Assembly (NCBI GenBank): GCA_937989665.1
Contig: CALKRN010000004.1
Location: forward strand, 62,001 to 126,000
Direction of reading: 5' to 3'
Source: an uncultured Desulfomicrobiaceae bacterium
Lineage (GTDB): Bacteria > Desulfobacterota > Desulfovibrionia > Desulfovibrionales > Desulfomicrobiaceae
DNA length: 64,000 bases
Shown: piece after piece, positions 51,033-60,582 of the stretch
Position numbering within the stretch: the first letter of the stretch is position 1
Layout: the number at the start of each line of letters is the position of its first letter
Notes under the pieces: model-generated
What the model was told of the DNA's origin: nothing
The model's database searches: none
Seen by the model: the letters and a program-made list of their open reading frames with translations, nothing else
Program-made: the position numbers and the translations under genes

Positions 51033-52259
51033 TTATTGGGCGTTGGTCTGGGCCCAGAGGGCGTACAGCTGGGCGAGGGATAGATCTCCTTGGGCTGTGA
51101 GCTGGGCGCTGAGGTGCTGGGCATAGGCAATGAGTTCGGGGAGGCGGGAGGCCGCCAGGCGTTCTTGCTCCAGGAGTCGGCCGGCGTGCCGGGCGAGGGC
51201 CGTATCCCCGGCGCGGGTGGCGGCTTTGGCCAGGGCTAGAAAGTGCTGTTCTTTTGGGAAGAATTGGGCGGCTAAAAGCCGCAGGGCCGCGGCCTCGGTC
51301 CAGGCATTGCGTCCCTCTAGCCAAGAAGCCAGACGGTCATAACCTGGCTCCCAGAGGGGCTCTTGGATGATGGCGTCCAGCAGCAGCCTGGGGTCGCTGA
51401 TGTGCCTGGAGCGCTCTAGCAGTTTGTTCTGGCTGGAGGCAGGAAGGAGCATGATGGGATGCAGGCTTGCCGAAAGGCCCATGATGTAGCCTTCGGCCTC
51501 GAGGTGGCGGTGGAAATCGGGGCGGATGCGGCCCATCCAGCGGGCGGCAAAGCGTTGGGCATTGGCGGTTTCCGCAGCGAAGCGGCCTGGTGTTTGGCTC
51601 GTGAGGTGAATCAGCGTGCTGCGAGGTTCACAAACAATGCTGCGGCCGGCATCGCGAGCGCGCAGGCAGAGGTCCACGTCTTCGAGCCCATTGTGGAATC
51701 CTTCGTCAAAGCCGTGGAGGTCCTCGAATAGCCTCCGTGGCAGGGCCAAGGCCGCGCCTGTAACGGCCTGCACCTCTCGGCGGCGTTGGGCGGCGGGGTG
51801 GGTGGCGGGGAATTGTTCAAAGACGTGGCAAACCTTGGGGCCAGGGGTGAAGGCGACGCCCACGTGCTGCACGCGCTCGGCCCCAGGGTAGAGGAGCCGA
51901 CTGCCGACAATCCCGCCAGTGGTGTTGAGCTGCTCCAGGAGGGGTTGGGCCCAACCTGGCAGGGCGATGGTGTCGTTGTTGAGGAAAAAAAGAAAAGTTC
52001 CCTGGGCTTGGTGGGCTCCCTGGTTGCAGGCAGGGGCAAAGCCAAGGTTGGTTTCGTTGCGTATGACCCGAAAAGCAGAACCAAAGAGGGTTTGGCCGAG
52101 GGGGGCGAGTTCCTGGGGCGTAGCGTCGGGGGAACCGTTGTCCACGACAATGATTTCCGTGGGAACGGGGGCGCGGTGTTCAGCAAGGCTGGTGAGGCAT
52201 TGGCGGGTGAGCGGCCATTGGCCATACACCGGGATGATGATGCTCAGTAACGGCGGCAT
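51033..52259 (-). CDS. GT2-family glycosyltransferase (rhamnosyltransferase-like)
   Basis: 408 residues. The GT-A domain begins LLSIIIPVYGQWPLTRQCL, with EIIVVDNGSPD, NLGFAPACNQG, FFLNNDTIALP (metal region near 93-96) and LEDVDLCLRARDAG. The C-terminal ~150 residues are helical and TPR-like. It resembles O-antigen rhamnosyltransferases of the WcaA/GT2 group, though the sugar is not certain. GGAGGAG lies just upstream of the ATG at 52259. It is the promoter-distal end of the minus-strand glycan cluster and is convergent with glf, with a 160-base gap that holds nothing I recognise. Confidence 0.82.
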   Translation of the reverse strand: MPPLLSIIIPVYGQWPLTRQCLTSLAEHRAPVPTEIIVVDNGSPDATPQELAPLGQTLFGSAFRVIRNETNLGFAPACNQGAHQAQGTFLFFLNNDTIALPGWAQPLLEQLNTTGGIVGSRLLYPGAERVQHVGVAFTPGPKVCHVFEQFPATHPAAQRRREVQAVTGAALALPRRLFEDLHGFDEGFHNGLEDVDLCLRARDAGRSIVCEPRSTLIHLTSQTPGRFAAETANAQRFAARWMGRIRPDFHRHLEAEGYIMGLSASLHPIMLLPASSQNKLLERSRHISDPRLLLDAIIQEPLWEPGYDRLASWLEGRNAWTEAAALRLLAAQFFPKEQHFLALAKAATRAGDTALARHAGRLLEQERLAASRLPELIAYAQHLSAQLTAQGDLSLAQLYALWAQTNAQ

Positions 52260-52370
52260 GCGAACTCCTCCACTGCGGTCCAGGTACTCGGGGTGGCCGA
52301 TGGGGGGAGTGTTCTGTGCCAGAGGGCATGGAGCATTGCAGACAGTACCTCCTTCTTTAGGGGCGGTTGG

Positions 52371-53987
52371 TTAGGGAGATTGTTGGTGCGCCGTGGCGTG
52401 GAGGGGCAGCTGTTCCTGCCGCTGCCTCCTCCAAAAGGACTGGGCTGAGGGGGCAAGGAGGGGAAGGGCCCTCTCTAGGGCCTTGTCCCACCACGCGGCC
52501 TCTGCGGCGTGAACCGCGTGGTGGATGTCCCGCAGCTCCCTCTCGGTGAATTTGCCTTCCATCTTGTGGTGGTTGCCCATCACATGGGCCCAGGAGGCCT
52601 CACTTTTGGGGGCCGCGCTGCCGGCATCTTGGAGATGGGTAATGGCCACGCGGCCATCATAGAGTACAAAGCCACCGTGCTTCCAGATCTGGATGTCCCG
52701 TTCCAGGTCATCCACCTGCGACGGGGTAAAGCGCACGTCAAAATCCGGGACACCCAACCGTTCCAGCCGGCGCCGGTGGAAGAGGTGGCAGCAGCCCATG
52801 ACCGAGAGGCAGGGGCGCAGGACATCGTATTGCCCGAGGTCAAGGGCGAGGGGGGCATTGGGGGTAAAGCGGATGTGGTGGTGCGCTACCTCCTGGAAGT
52901 AGCGGTAGATGTATTGGATGGTATGGAAAGGATTGGGATTGACGACCTTGCCACCCACGGCACAGGTTTGGGGATAGATGAGGAGATCGGCGAGAAAGCG
53001 GCGCAACCAGTGGCGGGGAAGGAGGACATCGTCGTCGAGATAGGCGACGAATTCGGCCTCCTGGACCTCGGGCAGGTGCCAGAGCCAGTTGCGTGCCGCT
53101 GGGGCGCCGATGTTCACGGGGAGGTGAACCACCTGGATGGGGCGGCCGGCGGCAAGGCGGGCGACGCTGGCGTCGAGGTCTTTGGGGGCAAAGGCCGTGG
53201 ATCCGTTGTTGAGGAGGGTGATGGCGGCATCGCCAATGTCCGAGGCAAGGAGGCTCTCCAGCGTGCGCAGGGTGGTTTCGAGTTTGTTGAAGGTATAGAA
53301 AAGGATATGCACCCGATACTGATTGGGGTCAGGAAGGGGCAGTCTGTCTGCCATGAGGGCGAGGGCTTCGATGAGGTGCGGTTGGGCTGGCTCCAGGACC
53401 AGACTTTCCTGGAAGTGGCGGCAGGCGCGCGCATCATCTCCGGCCGCAAGGGCGAGATGGCCGAGCAGGTTCTCGCGCCAGATGGATGGTGGAACGCGGT
53501 GGAGGAGGGAGTCGCGGAGCGTGGTTTCTCCGAGGGCATGGGCCGCCCAGGCGAGCAAGGCTCGGGCAGGGGTGCTTTCTTCTTCGGTGCTCCAGCGTAA
53601 GGTTTCTTGGAGAAAGACCTGCTGGTGCTGCCCGCTGGCCCACAGGCCAAGGAGAAGACGGAGGCGGGCAGCGGCTGGCAGGGAGGCCGGCGGGAGGGCA
53701 AGGAGTTCTTGAGGGTCGCGGCCTTCGAGGAGGGCATCCACTGCTGCCCGGCGCAGAGCTTGGGGCATGGGCAGGGGAGGAAGGTGGAGGGTTTGTCCCA
53801 ATTGGTTGGCAAGGGCTACGAGCTCTGGGTCCCAGGGCTCCAGGGCGCAGGCGTGGCGGAGGCAGGCATGGGCCAGTTCTCGGGATGCAGGGGAGGGGGT
53901 AGCGCCTTGGAGGAGGGTTTGGGCCGCCCACATGGCAGGGGCGGTCTCGAGGTAGCCACGAAAACGGAGGAAGAACAGGATGTTCAT
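52371..53987 (-). CDS. GT2-type glycosyltransferase with helical N-terminal extension (paralogue)
   Basis: 538 residues. An N-terminal ~225-residue helical, Ala/Leu-rich region (RELAHACLRHACALEP...), then a GT-A domain from about 230 (VHILFYTFNKLETTLRTLESL). Motifs include PVNIGAPAARNW, D318-D320 in YLDDDVLLP, LSVMGCCHL and FDVRFTPSQVDDLERD. These are shared with the protein at 47899-49533, so the two are paralogues on opposite strands flanking glf and the rhamnosyltransferase-like gene. The start overlaps the upstream stop by 4 bases (ATGA). No signal peptide, so presumed cytoplasmic. Confidence 0.8.
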   Translation of the reverse strand: MNILFFLRFRGYLETAPAMWAAQTLLQGATPSPASRELAHACLRHACALEPWDPELVALANQLGQTLHLPPLPMPQALRRAAVDALLEGRDPQELLALPPASLPAAARLRLLLGLWASGQHQQVFLQETLRWSTEEESTPARALLAWAAHALGETTLRDSLLHRVPPSIWRENLLGHLALAAGDDARACRHFQESLVLEPAQPHLIEALALMADRLPLPDPNQYRVHILFYTFNKLETTLRTLESLLASDIGDAAITLLNNGSTAFAPKDLDASVARLAAGRPIQVVHLPVNIGAPAARNWLWHLPEVQEAEFVAYLDDDVLLPRHWLRRFLADLLIYPQTCAVGGKVVNPNPFHTIQYIYRYFQEVAHHHIRFTPNAPLALDLGQYDVLRPCLSVMGCCHLFHRRRLERLGVPDFDVRFTPSQVDDLERDIQIWKHGGFVLYDGRVAITHLQDAGSAAPKSEASWAHVMGNHHKMEGKFTERELRDIHHAVHAAEAAWWDKALERALPLLAPSAQSFWRRQRQEQLPLHATAHQQSP

Positions 53988-56266
53988 AGCTGGCTGAGAG
54001 AACGTACTTTTTGGCTAAAGTGAAGGTTTGCCCGAGAGATTTCCTCTGGGATCGCCATGGGCGATTGTGGTTTTCCTCTTTCGATTATCTCCACAAAAAG
54101 AGGGAGGACGTTTTCCCACGTAAAGCATTGCTGCCAGAGTTGTTTGCCGATGGCCCCCAGGGCCTGCCGCAGCGCTGGCTGGGAGAGTAGCGTTGCCACC
54201 ACCGAGGGGAACTGCGGCAAGGGGCAGATAATCCCGCCTGCGTCTTCATGGACGCTGTTGCATTGAGGGGTGGCTATCCAGGGGGTCCCGTGGTGCATCG
54301 CCTGGAGGATAACGAGGGGTCGGCACTCTGCCTTGGAGGGAAGGAGCAGCAGGTCTGCTTCGGCAATGGCGGCATCAGCTTCTTCTGGTGGAAGAGGACC
54401 AAGGAGGTGGATGCGGGGGTCTTGGGCTGCCGCGGCCACTACGGCGTCATAGTACTGTTTTTCTTGCGGCCAAGGAAGGGCAGCACCAATGAGGGCAAGT
54501 TGCCATTGTCCAGGGCTAGACTGCATCGTTGTCACTAACGCGAGTTGGTTTTTGACTGGCCAGAAGTTTCCCACATGGACAAGGAGGGGCAGGTCTGTCT
54601 TGAGTCCATGCCGTTTGCGAAAACCGGGCTGAGGGGGGAAGGGTGTTATGGCATGGGGGATAAAGAAGGGTTCGACCCCGACGGTGCGAAGATACGAGGC
54701 GTCCAGCCCTGATTGGGTAAGACTAATGCATCCGTGGGCGCGTTGGAGCACCGCCGCTACCAAACCATGGTGGTTGAGACTGTTCCAGTCATTCACGAGT
54801 TCTGGATTGATGATGGGGATGAGATGGATAGGGAATGGAGGGGTACTTGTTAACAGAGGGGCATGGAGCCAGCTGTCTGGCTGGCCGATGATGATTGCAG
54901 CTTTATATTGGGAATAGAGCAGGAAATTTTGGTATCTTTCGTATTCAGGTCCAAAAGCATTATCTCGAAATCTTCCTGTGCAATCAAATTGAATAATATG
55001 TATTCCTTCATAGAAAAATTGATCTCTTGATTCGAGCTTTCGAGTAACGACATGGACTTCATATCCATATAAGGAAAGTTGCTTTCCAAGATCTGCAAGA
55101 AAGTTTTCACATCCTCCGAAAGATGGCCAGAAAAAGTCACTTCCGAGAAGAATACGTTTGGACTCGGAGAGATGTACACTAGGAGGAGGAACCATTGGCG
55201 GCGGATAATGGACTTGGGAGTGGAGCTGTTTTTCGCGTTTGGCCAGTGCTGCCTGGTTGTTGGGGAGATGGGGGAGCAATCGAGTGAGGATGGTGCCAAT
55301 TTGGTCAAGTCGCTGGTCTTTGAGAAAAGATAACCAGTGGACATGGAGGAGGGCTTTGTTGGCATAGTAGTCAGCTATTTCATCTATTTCATTTGTTCTT
55401 TTTTGAGTTATCTTTTTAGCGAATTCACGGATAGATTGGCTACAAAGATCGATGAGCTCATTTGGTTTTTCTGTTTGCAGAGACATGAGCCGATGTACTG
55501 TGACGAGGCATCCTGCAGCATGTGCGATCCATGATCGATAGTCTTTTTGTATGAAATCATTTTGTTTTATTTGATCAAATATTCTAAGATGTAGTATAGA
55601 GTCATGACGCAGTTGATTTGCCTTTTTAGAAGACATGCTTTCTGCATGTCTTCTATAGACTACTTGAGTCATAGTATTAGTAGAAAAGCGCATTCCAGAA
55701 ATAAGGCATCGAAACCAAAAATCATAATCTTCGCATGCACGCAGCTGCGTATCGAATAGCATTTCGTGGAATGCTTGGTGGCGCCGGACGAGAAAGGCAT
55801 GGGAAGGGGCGATGTTGAAATGGCAGAAATGGGGGGCGATCGGCTTTCGAACGAGCGGCCAGGAACCAATCGGCACCAATGGCCCATCGGCGGTCATGGA
55901 GAGGGCTTCGATATTTTGGCAGACGACAATATCAACTTCAGGATGATTATCTAAAAACTGTACTTGGGAACTTATAGTATGAGGAAAGAGGAGATCATCT
56001 GCATCAAGAAATAAGATGTATTTACCACAGGAATTTTGAAGCCCTGTATTGCGTGCTGCAGATAGCCCAGCATTATCTTGGTAAATATATATTATGTTTT
56101 CAAATTTTGAGACAACCTCTTTTGTATTGTCAGTCGATCCATCATCAACGACAATAATCTCTTTTTCACCAGTAAAATCACTTGTAATTATACTGTTGAT
56201 GCAATGATAAAGGTAAGTTCCATAATTAAAGCATGGTATGATGATGGAGATTTGTGGATTTTTCAT
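53984..56266 (-). CDS. Bifunctional glycosyltransferase, GT2 + GT4
   Basis: 760 residues. The N-terminal GT2 domain has ISIIIPCFNYGTYL, VVDDGSTDNT, GLSAARNTG, FLDADDLLFP (88-91) and CEDYDFWFRC. A helical linker spans about 230-370. A GT4 GT-B domain starts ILLGSDFFWPSFGGCENFL near 373 and ends with LLLPSKAECRPLVILQAM, the E-x7-E-type donor site. One protein could therefore add two different sugars in sequence. The start at 56266 is coupled to the upstream stop (ATGA); an 18-residue extension is possible but overlaps. The 5' half is A+T-richer than most of the window. Confidence 0.85.
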   Translation of the reverse strand: MKNPQISIIIPCFNYGTYLYHCINSIITSDFTGEKEIIVVDDGSTDNTKEVVSKFENIIYIYQDNAGLSAARNTGLQNSCGKYILFLDADDLLFPHTISSQVQFLDNHPEVDIVVCQNIEALSMTADGPLVPIGSWPLVRKPIAPHFCHFNIAPSHAFLVRRHQAFHEMLFDTQLRACEDYDFWFRCLISGMRFSTNTMTQVVYRRHAESMSSKKANQLRHDSILHLRIFDQIKQNDFIQKDYRSWIAHAAGCLVTVHRLMSLQTEKPNELIDLCSQSIREFAKKITQKRTNEIDEIADYYANKALLHVHWLSFLKDQRLDQIGTILTRLLPHLPNNQAALAKREKQLHSQVHYPPPMVPPPSVHLSESKRILLGSDFFWPSFGGCENFLADLGKQLSLYGYEVHVVTRKLESRDQFFYEGIHIIQFDCTGRFRDNAFGPEYERYQNFLLYSQYKAAIIIGQPDSWLHAPLLTSTPPFPIHLIPIINPELVNDWNSLNHHGLVAAVLQRAHGCISLTQSGLDASYLRTVGVEPFFIPHAITPFPPQPGFRKRHGLKTDLPLLVHVGNFWPVKNQLALVTTMQSSPGQWQLALIGAALPWPQEKQYYDAVVAAAAQDPRIHLLGPLPPEEADAAIAEADLLLLPSKAECRPLVILQAMHHGTPWIATPQCNSVHEDAGGIICPLPQFPSVVATLLSQPALRQALGAIGKQLWQQCFTWENVLPLFVEIIERGKPQSPMAIPEEISRANLHFSQKVRSLSQL

Positions 56267-58128
56267 AATGGAGGAAGTTGCTCGAAGATCTCTCGAAGGA
56301 GTGGGTTGCGGTGAAGGCATTCTTCTTTTGTTTGTTTGGCCGCCTGCCGACGGTTGAGTTTTCTATTGAGCAGGAAAAGCCGAAGATGCGGTTGCCATTG
56401 GGCATAAGGCACGAGTCCTGCGGCCCGAGTATAATCTGCAATCGCTTCTGGGAGGCGGCCAGCCGCTTCATGGACGAGGCCTCGCCAGAAATACGGCATG
56501 CTGAGATGGGGGAGGCAGGTAATGATGCGTTCTATGCGTTCCACCGTGTCTGAGTGCATGGCCGCTATTGTGGCGTGGTCGGCAAGAAGGATGTGGAGGG
56601 GGTAGACGGTTGGGTGGAGGGTGTGGAGACAGGCCACGACTTCGGCCCAATGCGCCCTCATTCCTGTGGACGTAGAGCTGTGGCTGTGGATGCGATAATG
56701 AAAGAATGGTTTCTCGAAACGGTAAGACTTGATGCCAAACGGGGCGCAGCTAATCCAGAAGTTCCAATCTTCTGCCCCCCAAGGGAGGCTGGGGTCGTAT
56801 CCTCCTGCCATTTCCCACAGTTTTCGTGGATAAAGAGAGGCATAGGGAAATGTATTGTGAACGCAGAGCTCATTCCATGAATAGGGTGAGGGAATCCATG
56901 TGTTATTTCGAGCTCCAAACTCTTGAACATTGGAGAAAAGGAGATTGATCTCGGGATGGGCTGTGATGACCTGTACCGCATGGTGGAGAAACTCCGGAAC
57001 AAAGCAGTCATCACAATCAAGGGGGAGGATCCACTCTCCATTGGCCTGTTGGATGCCGATGTTGCGGGCATCAGCAGGGCCGACATTGTTTTTGTCAATG
57101 ACCCGAATGGGTACTGTATCATATTTGGCGGCAAGGGAGTGGGCCACTAATAAAGAATTATCCGTGCTTCCATCGTTGACGATGATGATCTCGAGAAAGG
57201 TATACTGTTGGGCAACGAGACTGCCCACGGCTTGAGGTAAGAAGGCTGCTCCGTTGTATACTGGAATAATGGCACTGATACGTGGTGGTTCTGGAGCTAG
57301 ACTAACTGAAATGGATTCTTGGCGCAGCAAGAGCGGCGCATCAAAGTGGACGGCATTGGGGGTCATGGTGTGGTATTGCTTCACATCGAGCCGTTGTCCT
57401 TGGTCAAACCAATCGGCCAATTGTTCAGCATCAACGGATTGTTCCGCAACGCGGTTGGCAAAGACGTGCTGGACGCGGTTGAGGGGATAGCAAAATCCAA
57501 CAGACTCTGGAAAGATAAGCCGCCACGGCAAATGGGAGATATGGGAAGTTTGTTGGCTTAGGGCCGCTTCCAAGCGGTTGGGGTGGTCGAAGGGAAGCTG
57601 GGAAATGAGTTCTAAGATTGTGGCAGTGCGGTACAGAGAGCCAGAAATCTCCAGTGGATAGCCAAAGTCATAGCTGGCGTCCTGCCAGCGAAATTTGACG
57701 AAGGGGGTGTTGGGGACGGGTTCAAGAGGCGGGATGGGTTGCGCCGCGTTCTGGGGATAGCAGTACGTCGTATTGGCCCCTAACAGGAAATTGACGGAGA
57801 GTGCATCGGGGTGCTCTGAGAGGGCCGCGATACAGGGGTGGATGGCAAATGGACGGTAAAAAAGGGCATCGTCTACGAGAAAAAAGATCCAGGGATATTG
57901 AGGAATAAGGGCAAGCAGTTGTTGGCGGAAGTGTGTCTCTGCAATTAGATGGATGTGAGGAAATTTTAGAGATACTTGTTTGTATTGTAAGACATGCTTC
58001 GGTGTTGTTGCCTTATAGAATACGTTAATATGAAGATCGTTGGCGTCATTTATCCAATGGTAAATGGACTCGATTAATGCATAAAGTTGAAGCGCTCTGT
58101 TTTTACTAAATATGATTGTCTGAATCAT
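56263..58128 (-). CDS. Two-domain glycosyltransferase: unknown N-terminal GT-like domain + GT2
   Basis: 621 residues from the ATG at 58128. The N-terminal ~270 residues start IQTIIFSKNRALQLYALIESI and contain FFLVDDALFYRP, like a divergent GT-A domain acting on one substrate. The second domain from about 282 is a standard GT2 (ISAIIPVYNGAAFLPQAV, IVNDGSTDNS, DCDDCF, WGAEDWNFW). The C-terminus has a TPR-like unit (RGLVHEAAGRLPEAIADYTRAA). An in-frame start at 58218 has AGGAGG only two bases away and would overlap the upstream gene by 65 bases; I prefer 58128 with a weak ribosome site. Sugar specificities are unknown. Confidence 0.78.
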   Translation of the reverse strand: MIQTIIFSKNRALQLYALIESIYHWINDANDLHINVFYKATTPKHVLQYKQVSLKFPHIHLIAETHFRQQLLALIPQYPWIFFLVDDALFYRPFAIHPCIAALSEHPDALSVNFLLGANTTYCYPQNAAQPIPPLEPVPNTPFVKFRWQDASYDFGYPLEISGSLYRTATILELISQLPFDHPNRLEAALSQQTSHISHLPWRLIFPESVGFCYPLNRVQHVFANRVAEQSVDAEQLADWFDQGQRLDVKQYHTMTPNAVHFDAPLLLRQESISVSLAPEPPRISAIIPVYNGAAFLPQAVGSLVAQQYTFLEIIIVNDGSTDNSLLVAHSLAAKYDTVPIRVIDKNNVGPADARNIGIQQANGEWILPLDCDDCFVPEFLHHAVQVITAHPEINLLFSNVQEFGARNNTWIPSPYSWNELCVHNTFPYASLYPRKLWEMAGGYDPSLPWGAEDWNFWISCAPFGIKSYRFEKPFFHYRIHSHSSTSTGMRAHWAEVVACLHTLHPTVYPLHILLADHATIAAMHSDTVERIERIITCLPHLSMPYFWRGLVHEAAGRLPEAIADYTRAAGLVPYAQWQPHLRLFLLNRKLNRRQAAKQTKEECLHRNPLLREIFEQLPPL

Positions 58129-58153
58129 GTTCGATCTCGATTCTGATGAAAAA

Positions 58154-60568
58154 TCAACTGGTTTTCTCGTTATCGGGAGTTGATGTTCTTGATGTCCCCT
58201 GCTTGTTTTTTTGTCCATATCCTCCTTCGAGAGTACTCTGAGGAGGTTGTTCCATCTTCACTCCCTCGACAAAGTAGCCCACAGTAAAGGCCTCGTAGGG
58301 ATAGCGGGCGTCCATGGCCTGGAGATAACGGGGCAGGTGTTCCGCAAAGAGTTTGTGGATTGCCTCGGCGCGCTCCCCATGAAAGTCCCGGTGCTCTTCA
58401 AAGATCCAGGCTACGCGAGCACATTCTTGGGCGAGGTGGAGAAAAAAACCTCCATTGGGCCGCAGTTCCACGATGTGGATGCCCAGGGCAGGAAGGAATC
58501 GTTCGTAAAAATGGCGGGTAAAGCCACCGTAGTAGTGGTAAGGCTCTTGGTGCAGGCCTGAGCCCAGCGGAGCGGTGATAAGGAGGCGGCCGCCAGGGCG
58601 CAAAAGCCGCACCATTTCTCGGAGCGCGGCCACGGGTTCAGGTACGTGTTCGAGGACTTCGGTGCACAGGACGACGTCGAAGGATGCCTCCGGCGCAGGG
58701 ATGGCGGTGATGTCCGAGACGAGGTCAATCTCACCATAGGCTGTGCCGCCGCCCAGTTTGACGCCCATGTAGGCTTTGAAGTCATGGGCCATGTAGCGGC
58801 AATGGGCAAATAAGGGGCGGTAGGGGCAGGTGCCGGCGCCGACATCGAGGATAGCGGCGCCAGCGGGCGTGGCCGCAGCCTTTGTCGCTACCCAGCGGTC
58901 TCGCTGCCGTTGGTTGAAGTCATGGATTTCTTCCAGGGGCGGGGAGTCCGGGGGAGGGGGCAAGACTTCGTGGATGCAGGGGGTGGGGCTGGGATGCACT
59001 GGCCGGTAGGCCAAAAAGTCTCGCAATTGGCGTTTCCATATCTCATAAGAGGGCAGCTCTGCCGGGGCGACGGTGCTCAGCCAGAGGAGTTCATCGGCCG
59101 CTTGGAGGAGTTTTGAGCTAGGTAGGTCCGCGGTCTTGACACCAATCGCCGTGACATTGGCGAGATAGGGTGGATGGTCCCAGGTGCTGGTGTGGATTTT
59201 CAGGTTGCCAAATCCCAAATGGCTGAGGGTAGCGGCGAAGCGGTCCGGGAACCATAGGTCTCGGTGGAAGCCCCAGCGTTCGGTTTGATCCCCCACAAGG
59301 TGGCGCACGGCCGCGCATTTTTGTTTAAAGGGCACGTCCTGGAGGATGGTGTGGGCGCTTCCACTCAAGTCCGGGGTCTCAAGGTGGAGGGTGCCGCCGA
59401 CACGCAGCCAGCGGTGCCAGCGGATCAGGAGGCCAAGGGCCTCGACACGGGTAAAGTGTTCAAAGACGTGGTGGAGCCGGATCTCATCAAGGCAGTTGTC
59501 CGGAAAGTGCAGTTGGGTGATGTCGGCAAAGGCATCCGTCCGCGGAGTCATGACGCTATGCTGGTCGGGCGGGTAGTCGATGTTGATGAAGCCCTCAAGG
59601 TACTTTTCTCCGCAGCCCAAATGCAAACGCAGGGGCTGGCCTGGGCGATAGAGACCAGTTTGATAGAGGGCAAAGAGGCTATCCCCGCCGGGGGCGAGAA
59701 GCGGGATGTTGCCAATCTGACGCTGCGGCAATGCTGGCTGGCCAGGAGGCAGAAGGATGTCTGCCACGGGGGCATGGGGCAAGAGGCGCTGCACGGTGGA
59801 TATGTCGTAGTAGGTGGAGGTCCACCGTTGGCGGTAGGTGGCAATATCGCGCTCTGCCACGGCCTGGGAGGAGGCCTTGACGTGGTCGAAGATGTTGTCG
59901 TGCAGCACCTGGGCTTCTAGGCAGGGAATGATGCGATGGCCTGTCTGGAGGATGCGCAAACAGAGATCACCGTCAGCACAGTAAAATTGGTAGGCGTCGC
60001 AAAAGCCGCCGACAGCTTTGGCAAGAGCGGTGTTAAGAAAGCCGTAGTTCACCAGGATTTGATCGCCCAGGGTGAGATCAATCCCGAATTGGGTCCAATT
60101 GGGGTCTGTGGCGTGGACGTTGCGGTAGGCCATGGCCACACCGCCAGCAAGGCCAGACCAACGCTCCACGGCGGCAAGGGCCAGGAAGATGGAGTTTGGC
60201 GCAAAGACGATGTCATCCGAGGCATACATGAACCACGGCGCTTGTGTTCGTTCGAGCAAAAACTGCATCATCGCCGGCCAGCTGGGGCGGCCAGAGGGGA
60301 AATGTTCCTTTTGGTCGTAGATTCGCACTTGCGGTATTTGCTTTGGTAACTCCCAGGCCTCTTCGCCGGGGTCAGCATACAGGATGAGGGCTTCCCAGCT
60401 CAGGCCTGGAGCTGCTGCTGCCACGGAAGAGAGCATGCGCATGAGCATGGCATGGCGGCCTTTCGTGGGGAGGAGAAGGGCAAAATGGGGGGAAGGGATG
60501 ATTGTGGAAGTGGAGCGGCCTGTTGGCTCTACAGCCTGTTGTTGGGACGAAAGAGCGATGGACGGCAT
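58154..60568 (-). CDS. Trifunctional protein: GT-A-like domain + two SAM methyltransferases
   Basis: 804 residues from 60568 (AAAGGAG upstream). Domain 1 (about 25-285): HFALLLPTKGRHAMLMRML, ASDDIVFAPNS and the segment CADGDLCLRILQTG, GT-A-like. Domain 2 (about 315-500): LHLGCGEKYLEGFINIDYPP and LHHVFEHFTRVEALGLL, a WsaE/Methyltransf_11-like SAM fold. Domain 3 (about 565-760): ILDVGAGTCPYRPLF and FDVVLCTEVLEHVPEPVAALREMVRLLRPGGRLLI split over a complete class I methyltransferase. This suggests sugar transfer followed by O-methylation. The C-terminal Ser/Thr/Lys-rich tail overlaps nothing downstream when the 58128 start is used. Which hydroxyls are methylated is unknown. Confidence 0.8.
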   Translation of the reverse strand: MPSIALSSQQQAVEPTGRSTSTIIPSPHFALLLPTKGRHAMLMRMLSSVAAAAPGLSWEALILYADPGEEAWELPKQIPQVRIYDQKEHFPSGRPSWPAMMQFLLERTQAPWFMYASDDIVFAPNSIFLALAAVERWSGLAGGVAMAYRNVHATDPNWTQFGIDLTLGDQILVNYGFLNTALAKAVGGFCDAYQFYCADGDLCLRILQTGHRIIPCLEAQVLHDNIFDHVKASSQAVAERDIATYRQRWTSTYYDISTVQRLLPHAPVADILLPPGQPALPQRQIGNIPLLAPGGDSLFALYQTGLYRPGQPLRLHLGCGEKYLEGFINIDYPPDQHSVMTPRTDAFADITQLHFPDNCLDEIRLHHVFEHFTRVEALGLLIRWHRWLRVGGTLHLETPDLSGSAHTILQDVPFKQKCAAVRHLVGDQTERWGFHRDLWFPDRFAATLSHLGFGNLKIHTSTWDHPPYLANVTAIGVKTADLPSSKLLQAADELLWLSTVAPAELPSYEIWKRQLRDFLAYRPVHPSPTPCIHEVLPPPPDSPPLEEIHDFNQRQRDRWVATKAAATPAGAAILDVGAGTCPYRPLFAHCRYMAHDFKAYMGVKLGGGTAYGEIDLVSDITAIPAPEASFDVVLCTEVLEHVPEPVAALREMVRLLRPGGRLLITAPLGSGLHQEPYHYYGGFTRHFYERFLPALGIHIVELRPNGGFFLHLAQECARVAWIFEEHRDFHGERAEAIHKLFAEHLPRYLQAMDARYPYEAFTVGYFVEGVKMEQPPQSTLEGGYGQKNKQGTSRTSTPDNEKTS

Positions 60569-60582
60569 ACCAAGGGACTCCT

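Noticed and set aside
52509-53600. 363-codon plus-strand frame
   Set aside because: Antisense to the second helical-GT2 gene, whose DDD and PVNIGAPAARNW motifs establish the coding strand.
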